From contig OY970245.1 of the NCBI GenBank assembly GCA_963715455.1, positions 806,001 to 870,000 on the forward strand: a stretch of DNA of 64,000 nt, read 5' to 3'. Below, piece after piece: positions 58,733 to 64,000 of the stretch; the stretch's first letter is position 1; every line of letters starts with the position of its first letter. Origin of the DNA: VRUE01 sp963715455. GTDB lineage: Bacteria > Actinomycetota > Thermoleophilia > Solirubrobacterales > 70-9. The translations under genes were made by a program, and so were the position numbers. The notes beneath the pieces are model-generated. The model searched no databases. It was not told the origin of the DNA and saw only the letters and a program-made list of their open reading frames with translations.

Positions 58733-61700
58733 ATGGGTTCGTTTCGACGGCTCGCGGTCAGTCGATCGCGGTGGCTCGCGCTATTCACGGTTCTGCTTCT
58801 CGGCACGTCTGCCATTCCCGTTTTTGCCGAATCGACGCCCAGCGAACCCAAAGGAGAGGTCCGCCTGGCGTCTGAGTCCGAAGCGGAGAAGCTTCCCAAC
58901 GGTGCCGACGTTGCCGAGGGGCTGCTCGAAATCAAAGAACGCGAAGCCGAGGAACAGCAGCTACGGGAAACCCCGCAGGCAGAGGAAGAACGGGAAATGT
59001 CGACGGATGCCTACGCTGACCTCACGGCTGCCCAGGCAGAAACGCTGCTGCAAGAGCAGTTCGCCGAGCAGCTGGCGGTGATCGATCATGATCCCGCTCG
59101 CGCACTGAGCGACGCCCGCCTCGACCAGGTTCTCGGGCCCAACGCCGCGCTGGTGACGGTGGGGGGTGACACGATGTTGGCGGAAGGCACGATCCCGGTC
59201 AGGGCCGCCGACGAGGAAGGCGATCTGGCGAAGGTCGACCTTGACCTCCAGTCCACTGGCGAAGGCTATGTGCCCCAGAACCCAATCACTGAAGTGACGC
59301 TTCCCAGCGATTCCTCAGAACCCGTGAGCCTGGGAGATGAAGGATTCGCGATCTCTCCCGTGCTCACTGAGCCCGCCAGTCCAGCTCGACCGTTCGACGG
59401 CGAGGACATCCAGTACTTCGAAACTCAGAAGGACTCCGATCTCATCGTCTCGCCCCTGGCCGCAGGGGTCGAGCTCTTCTCGCTGCTGCGTTCGGCAGAG
59501 AGTCCCGAGGAGCTTCGCTTTGAGATCTCCTTGCCTGAGGGAGCTGAGCTTCAAGCCGATGGCGAAGGCGGGGCGGAAGTCGTTCGCGAAGGCGAGCGCC
59601 TGATCCGGATTTCCGCCCCGGTCGCGTTTGACGCGCAGGGCGCTGATCTGCCGGTCGCCATGCAGGTCGAAGGGAGCATGCTCGCCCTAACGGTCGAGCA
59701 TCGTGGCCGGGACGTGGCATATCCGCTGCTCGTCGACCCCCAGGCGGTTCAGGAAAACTGGTACGACAACTACAACGACTGGTATCACTACGGCAACCTT
59801 TGGGCGCTGGAATCGGGCACGAGTCCCTGGATTGGCGGCTCCAACAGCGGTCGCTTCAAAATGGGGACGACTCCGCTCGGCTCGAGCCCGGGTCTCTCCA
59901 ACAGGGGCCTCTTCATCTCGGCGGAAGCACATAACTCATCGCAGCCTGCCCACGAACTCGCCCAGTGGACGCTGACCGCTCCCGGCACCGACAGCTACTT
60001 TGCCGCTGCTCTGATCAACCCCTTCTGGCGCTGGGACCAGGGTTGCGGATATCAGACCTACCCTGAGCCCCACGACTACTCAGGACTTTGGAGCGACACC
60101 TGGGGCTGGGCCACCTTTCACAGCAACTGGGCGCGAGTCTACGGCTACGGTATAGAGACACCGTTCGAACAGCTCAAAGGAACGCCGGATGAGTGGCGGG
60201 CGGGTACGGGCCACGTCTTGGTCATTGGCCTGGGCACCGGCAACGGTGCCGGCAAAATCCCCTGCCCCCGCGACCTTTACGTCGGCGGTGTCAACCTCTG
60301 GATGGACGACTGGAATCAGCCAGTCCTGACGACCAGCTCAACCGGGCAATGGATGGACAATGTCCCTGTCCGGCTCAACGTATCGGCTACGGATGCGGGA
60401 CTCGGCGTCAGGAAGTTCGATGCCGAAGCCACGAATAAATCTGGCAGCACGCAGAAATGGGAGACGTGGCATTCGTGCACGGGGGGATTCAAAGCAAAGT
60501 GCCCACAAGCCTGGAACCTGGGAGATGCCAGTCAGCCTCAGCTTGCCTATGACCCGTCGGTCCTTCCTGAAGGAATCAACACGCTGAGCGTAACCGCCTA
60601 CGACGCGGTGCTGAGGAAATCAACGACTACGAACGGGATGACGGTGCGCATCGATCATGCGGCGCCGACGATCACGCTCTCGGGCACCCTCACCGAACAG
60701 GCCACGCTCGGCACCGAACGACCGACATACACCATTCGAGCTGACGCCAAAGACGGCGTACCTGGCAGCGAAAAACCAGAGGACGCACGCGCGGGAGTGA
60801 CCAGCATCGTCTTCAAAAACGATGGGCAGGTTGTCGAAGAATACAAACCGGGATGCTCCACTCAGAGCTGTAGCGCATTCCAGGAACTCGAGGTGCCGGC
60901 ATCGGAGCAACTGGCTGGCTCCCATGCCTTGGCCGTGACGGCGACCGACGCCCTCGGGCATGTAGCTACGAAACAGCTCACCTACACGACCGGTGACAAA
61001 CAGGCGCCGGCGCTAAGCACGACCGGCCTGCCATCCGAATCGTCATCAACTCCAGTGGGGGCGAGCTATTGGAGCGCGCTCGGCACGTCCGGGGCCGGCG
61101 ATGGCCAGCTCAATCGTCCCGCCGACGTGGCTGTCGGGCTCAACGGCGAAGTCTGGGTTGCCGACAAGAGCAACAACAGGATCCAGAAGTTCGATGCTGA
61201 AGGAAAATTCCAGTTCAAGTTCGGCACGAATGGATCGGGCAATGGCCAGCTCTCCGCGCCGACCGCTGTGGCAATCGACGCCCAGGGCAACCTCTGGGTC
61301 GCTGACAGCGGCAACCGCCGAGTCCAGAAGTTCAACCCCAAAGGCGAATACCTCGCCAAGTTCGGCTCGCAGGGCACCGGCAATGGCCAGTTCTCCAGCA
61401 ATGGCCCCAGGGGAATCGCAATCGACGCCCAGGGCAACATCTGGGTCAGCGACTACAGCACCAGGATCCAGAAGTTCAACGCTAACGGGGAATTCCTCAA
61501 AGTAGTCGGCGCAGGCCAGTTCGGCGAGTCCGCCGCCCTCGATATTGGCGGGGGGAAGGTCTGGGTCGGCGACTGGACTAACAACCGGGTCAGCGTCTTC
61601 TCAGAAGCCGGCGAATACCTCTTCAAAGTCGGCTCGGCTGGGTCTGGTAATGGCCAGTTCAGCCACCCTGACGCGGTTGAGGTTGACGCCCAGGGCAACG

Positions 61701-64000
61701 TCTGGGTCGGCGACGAAGGCAACAGCCGAGTTCAGCAGTTCAACCAGGCAGGCGAATACGTCGCTCAGTTCGGCTCCAACGGCTCTGGCAAAGGGCAGTT
61801 CAAATTCGCCTGGCCATTTGGCCTCACCGCCGACGACAAAGGCTCGCTCTGGATAGCCGACGCCAACAACCACCGAGTCCAGCGCTGGCTCGCCCCTACC
61901 ACGACGATCAGCGGGCACCTCGAACCGATCGCGTCTACGGCTACCGATGGCGGTTTCGGCGTCACCTCGGTGGCGGTCAAGCTGACCGATAAATCTCTGA
62001 GCACCGAAGTCCTCGACGAAGCGACGCAGGCCTGCTCACAGGGGGCATGCCAGCTCAGTTTGAACTCAGAGGAAATCGATCTATCCGAGCGACCGATGGG
62101 CCCCTACATCCTTTCGGTCCTCGCCAAAGACGCCGCTGGGAATGTCCGCGAGACCTCGCGTGTCTTCAATCTTGACCCAACCCCGCCCGAGATCGCCCTA
62201 TCGGGCGCGCTCGCGGAAGGTGCCGGGGCACCGTTGACCACCGCGAGCGCCGAGCTTGAGATCGCGGCGAGCGACCTCGATCAGGGCAGCAGTGGGATCA
62301 AGGCGCTCAACGTCGAACGCAACGGCCAACTTGTCGCCTCGTATCCCTCTGACTGCTCCAGCGACTGCCACGAAGTCCAAGCCTCCTACACCTTCCAGGC
62401 AAAAGAGGACGGCGCCAAGCGCTCGATCCAGCCGGTGGCGAGCTCTGCTGAGGGCTCGGTCGGCGAACTCAAGCGCGTGTCCTGTGTAACGGCAGAAGAT
62501 TGCTGGGCCGTGGGGCGCACGAAGTACACCTTGGCCGAACAAATGGAAGGCAAAACCGCAGCGCCTCTGCTTGAGCGCTGGGACGGCGAGGAATGGCAGG
62601 CAGTGAGCGTGCCCAAACCAGAAGGCGCGACCAACGTCTTCCTCGAAGGTGTCTCCTGCAACTCGGCGACCTCCTGCCTCGCCGTCGGCTACTACAGCAA
62701 CGGCTCCAATAACTATCCCCTGGCCGAGCGCTGGGACGGCACCAAATGGACCGCCTCCTCGCCGTCGTTGCCAAGTGGTGCGACCAAGGGCTACCTCTAT
62801 GGCATCTCATGCAGCTCGGCGAGCAACTGCTGGGCCTACGGCAAGACGCAGGTGACCTTTGCTGAACAGATGGAAGGCAAAACGGCAACGCCATACCTCG
62901 TGCAATGGAATGGGAGCGCTTGGCAAGCCGAAGCGGTGCCCAAACCAGAAGGCGCGACCAACGTCTTCCTCGAAGGTGTCTCCTGCAACTCGGCGACCTC
63001 CTGCCTCGCCGTCGGCTACTACAGCAACGGCTCCAATAACTATCCCCTGGCCGAGCGCTGGGACGGCACCAAATGGACCGCCTCCTCGCCGTCGTTGCCA
63101 AGTGGTGCGACCAAGGGCTACCTCTATGGCATCTCATGCAGCTCGGCGAGCAACTGCTGGGCCTACGGCAAGACGCAGGTCACCATCGCCGAACAGGTCG
63201 AAGGTAAAGTGGCTATCCCCTACTTCGTGCGCTGGGACGGCAGTGCCTGGCAGACGGCGACGGTGCCGAAAACGCCAAGCGGCAGCGAAACCACCCTCGC
63301 GGGGATGGCCTGCCCCTCCGGATCCGCCTGCACCGCTGTCGGCCGCTACAACAGTGGATTCTCCGAAACCCTGCCCCTTGTCTATACCTGGAATGGCTCT
63401 GAATGGCGGTTCCAGCCAGTCCCGACACCCACTGAAGCCACGACTGCCTCTCTTGAAGGCGTCTCTTGCACGAACGCAAACGAGTGCGCAATGATCGGCT
63501 ATTCGCGAATCGGCTCCGGCAAGTGGACGGTGCTTGCAGAGACCGAAGCGCCTGGCCAGGGTCCGCATCAAGTCACGGTGGAAGCGGTCGATGTCCAGGG
63601 CAATTCGAAAAGTGAGACGATCGAAATCGACGTCGATCCAAGCTCCGCGCCGCCACCCGAATGCAGTGCCGAACCCGAACTCGAACCTGCCCAGGGCGTT
63701 CTCACCCCCGCGCAGGCGGTCGATTCCGTCGAAGAAGCACTGCCAGCGGCGGTTGCTCCCACTGAGGGCGCGACCGCACCTTCGACTGAAGAGGTCATCG
63801 ATCCCTCCTACAGTTCGCCCTCGCCGAACCTGGAAACGGTCGACTCACTCGCCGACGGCGAAACCTCAGTGACACCCGAAGGAGGCTTCACCCTCGGCGA
63901 CTCCGCCTGCCTCTCTCCCGGGGCCCTGACCCCGGCAGCAAGCGACGCAACGGTTGTCAACGACGACGTGGCGCTGTTCGCCAATACCGGGCCGGAAACG
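58733..64000 (+). CDS. Giant secreted NHL-repeat surface protein, truncated by window end
   Basis: ATG 58733 with a GGGGGAGG ribosome-binding site 8-15 nt before it; the frame is open for all 1756 codons to the window edge. The signal peptide (~10-31) ends SAIPVFA. Residues ~35-340 are acidic and coiled. A second domain begins NWYDNYNDWYHYGN. Ig-like segments with DNA-type TATDALGH ends follow. Six or so NHL repeats lie at ~780-1053 (VAIDAQGNLWVADSGNRRVQKF pattern), then S-C-x-S-A-x-x-C-x-A-V/Y-G-x-Y repeats at ~1250-1590 and a Pro/Glu-rich stretch. An exact 245-bp duplication sits in the latter. The pattern is that of RHS-like or wall-associated secreted proteins. Confidence 0.85.
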   Translation, partial: MGSFRRLAVSRSRWLALFTVLLLGTSAIPVFAESTPSEPKGEVRLASESEAEKLPNGADVAEGLLEIKEREAEEQQLRETPQAEEEREMSTDAYADLTAAQAETLLQEQFAEQLAVIDHDPARALSDARLDQVLGPNAALVTVGGDTMLAEGTIPVRAADEEGDLAKVDLDLQSTGEGYVPQNPITEVTLPSDSSEPVSLGDEGFAISPVLTEPASPARPFDGEDIQYFETQKDSDLIVSPLAAGVELFSLLRSAESPEELRFEISLPEGAELQADGEGGAEVVREGERLIRISAPVAFDAQGADLPVAMQVEGSMLALTVEHRGRDVAYPLLVDPQAVQENWYDNYNDWYHYGNLWALESGTSPWIGGSNSGRFKMGTTPLGSSPGLSNRGLFISAEAHNSSQPAHELAQWTLTAPGTDSYFAAALINPFWRWDQGCGYQTYPEPHDYSGLWSDTWGWATFHSNWARVYGYGIETPFEQLKGTPDEWRAGTGHVLVIGLGTGNGAGKIPCPRDLYVGGVNLWMDDWNQPVLTTSSTGQWMDNVPVRLNVSATDAGLGVRKFDAEATNKSGSTQKWETWHSCTGGFKAKCPQAWNLGDASQPQLAYDPSVLPEGINTLSVTAYDAVLRKSTTTNGMTVRIDHAAPTITLSGTLTEQATLGTERPTYTIRADAKDGVPGSEKPEDARAGVTSIVFKNDGQVVEEYKPGCSTQSCSAFQELEVPASEQLAGSHALAVTATDALGHVATKQLTYTTGDKQAPALSTTGLPSESSSTPVGASYWSALGTSGAGDGQLNRPADVAVGLNGEVWVADKSNNRIQKFDAEGKFQFKFGTNGSGNGQLSAPTAVAIDAQGNLWVADSGNRRVQKFNPKGEYLAKFGSQGTGNGQFSSNGPRGIAIDAQGNIWVSDYSTRIQKFNANGEFLKVVGAGQFGESAALDIGGGKVWVGDWTNNRVSVFSEAGEYLFKVGSAGSGNGQFSHPDAVEVDAQGNVWVGDEGNSRVQQFNQAGEYVAQFGSNGSGKGQFKFAWPFGLTADDKGSLWIADANNHRVQRWLAPTTTISGHLEPIASTATDGGFGVTSVAVKLTDKSLSTEVLDEATQACSQGACQLSLNSEEIDLSERPMGPYILSVLAKDAAGNVRETSRVFNLDPTPPEIALSGALAEGAGAPLTTASAELEIAASDLDQGSSGIKALNVERNGQLVASYPSDCSSDCHEVQASYTFQAKEDGAKRSIQPVASSAEGSVGELKRVSCVTAEDCWAVGRTKYTLAEQMEGKTAAPLLERWDGEEWQAVSVPKPEGATNVFLEGVSCNSATSCLAVGYYSNGSNNYPLAERWDGTKWTASSPSLPSGATKGYLYGISCSSASNCWAYGKTQVTFAEQMEGKTATPYLVQWNGSAWQAEAVPKPEGATNVFLEGVSCNSATSCLAVGYYSNGSNNYPLAERWDGTKWTASSPSLPSGATKGYLYGISCSSASNCWAYGKTQVTIAEQVEGKVAIPYFVRWDGSAWQTATVPKTPSGSETTLAGMACPSGSACTAVGRYNSGFSETLPLVYTWNGSEWRFQPVPTPTEATTASLEGVSCTNANECAMIGYSRIGSGKWTVLAETEAPGQGPHQVTVEAVDVQGNSKSETIEIDVDPSSAPPPECSAEPELEPAQGVLTPAQAVDSVEEALPAAVAPTEGATAPSTEEVIDPSYSSPSPNLETVDSLADGETSVTPEGGFTLGDSACLSPGALTPAASDATVVNDDVALFANTGPET
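62609..62853 (+). repeat. 245-bp exact internal repeat, copy 1
   Basis: Identical base for base to 62936-63180 (period 327 bp = 109 codons), within the giant secreted protein. Flanking bases of the period are similar but diverged, so the tandem unit is older than the homogenised core. The unit encodes the GVSCNSATSCLAVGYYSNGS to WAYGKTQV cysteine-containing repeat. Confidence 0.93.
62936..63180 (+). repeat. 245-bp exact internal repeat, copy 2
   Basis: Second copy of 62609-62853. No base differs across 245 bp, whereas the 82 bp between the two blocks differ from the sequence following copy 2, which points to recent gene conversion or unequal crossing-over. Confidence 0.93.

Overview
The window is high-GC chromosomal DNA with short intergenic gaps, frequent ATGA/GTGA start-stop overlaps and many GTG starts. 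It carries F420/PPOX-like, DUF3817 and fused PafBC-type WYL genes, plus delta-60-repeat and NHL-repeat secreted proteins. Together these suggest an actinobacterium, most likely of the Thermoleophilia/Solirubrobacterales kind. That placement is inferred from gene content; no rRNA or phylogenetic marker was tested.

Layout. (1) 0.1-9.2 kb is core-like: an RmlC-like epimerase and a glycosyltransferase, a HAD phosphatase, a secreted delta-60-repeat protein, a divergent FolP coupled to an MrfA-type DUF1998 helicase and a SLOG-fold protein, and a secreted six-hairpin glycosidase. (2) tRNA-Phe(GAA) at 9244-9316 is the target of an island running to 26661. The last 43 bp of the tRNA gene are repeated exactly at 26619-26661. 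No tyrosine or serine integrase is visible. The first gene inside the left boundary is a DDE transposase-like gene preceded (12694 to 11411) by three tandem XRE regulators. The island holds two copies of the same 'left end' (9322 and 22371) and two of the same 'right end' (22197 and 25703), so it looks like two related elements in tandem. The second has a truncated transposase. Cargo is defence-like: a membrane HEPN protein, a DUF4160-DUF2442 pair, a Gabija-like GajA-GajB pair followed by a small HEPN-like protein, an AlbA_2 (Schlafen-type) protein with a frameshifted partner, two proteins with homing-endonuclease-associated repeats, and two paralogous DUF4365-like genes arranged tail to tail. 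(3) 26.7-28.7 kb is a scar zone: decayed fragments of an island gene, an XRE-nucleotidyltransferase toxin-antitoxin-like pair, and a two-TM potassium-channel gene bracketed by 51-bp direct repeats.

(4) 28.7-36.8 kb is a three-gene minus-strand operon: a protein with a peptidoglycan-binding-type domain (366 aa) and two giant proteins (1179 and 1146 aa) that I do not recognise. (5) 36.9-50.2 kb is metabolic/core: SDR, fumarylacetoacetase-family hydrolase, DUF3817, YhaM-like HD exonuclease, a PafB-PafC-like double WYL regulator, MBL hydrolase, penicillin acylase, secreted DUF1906 glycosidase-like protein, DJ-1/PfpI protein, VapBC with a clear operator, PPOX protein and a secreted clan-A glycosidase. 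(6) 50.2-58.5 kb is a surface-polysaccharide locus: FkbM methyltransferase, O-antigen-ligase-like protein, flippase, glycosyltransferase and a compact rmlA-rmlD-rmlB-rmlC operon for dTDP-L-rhamnose. (7) 58.7 kb to the end is one very large secreted NHL-repeat protein, open at the right edge, with an exact 245-bp internal duplication.

Strongest leads: the double-ended tRNA-Phe element with covarying hairpins at its left ends, the triple XRE operon beside its transposase, the Gabija+HEPN cassette, and the giant-protein operon.
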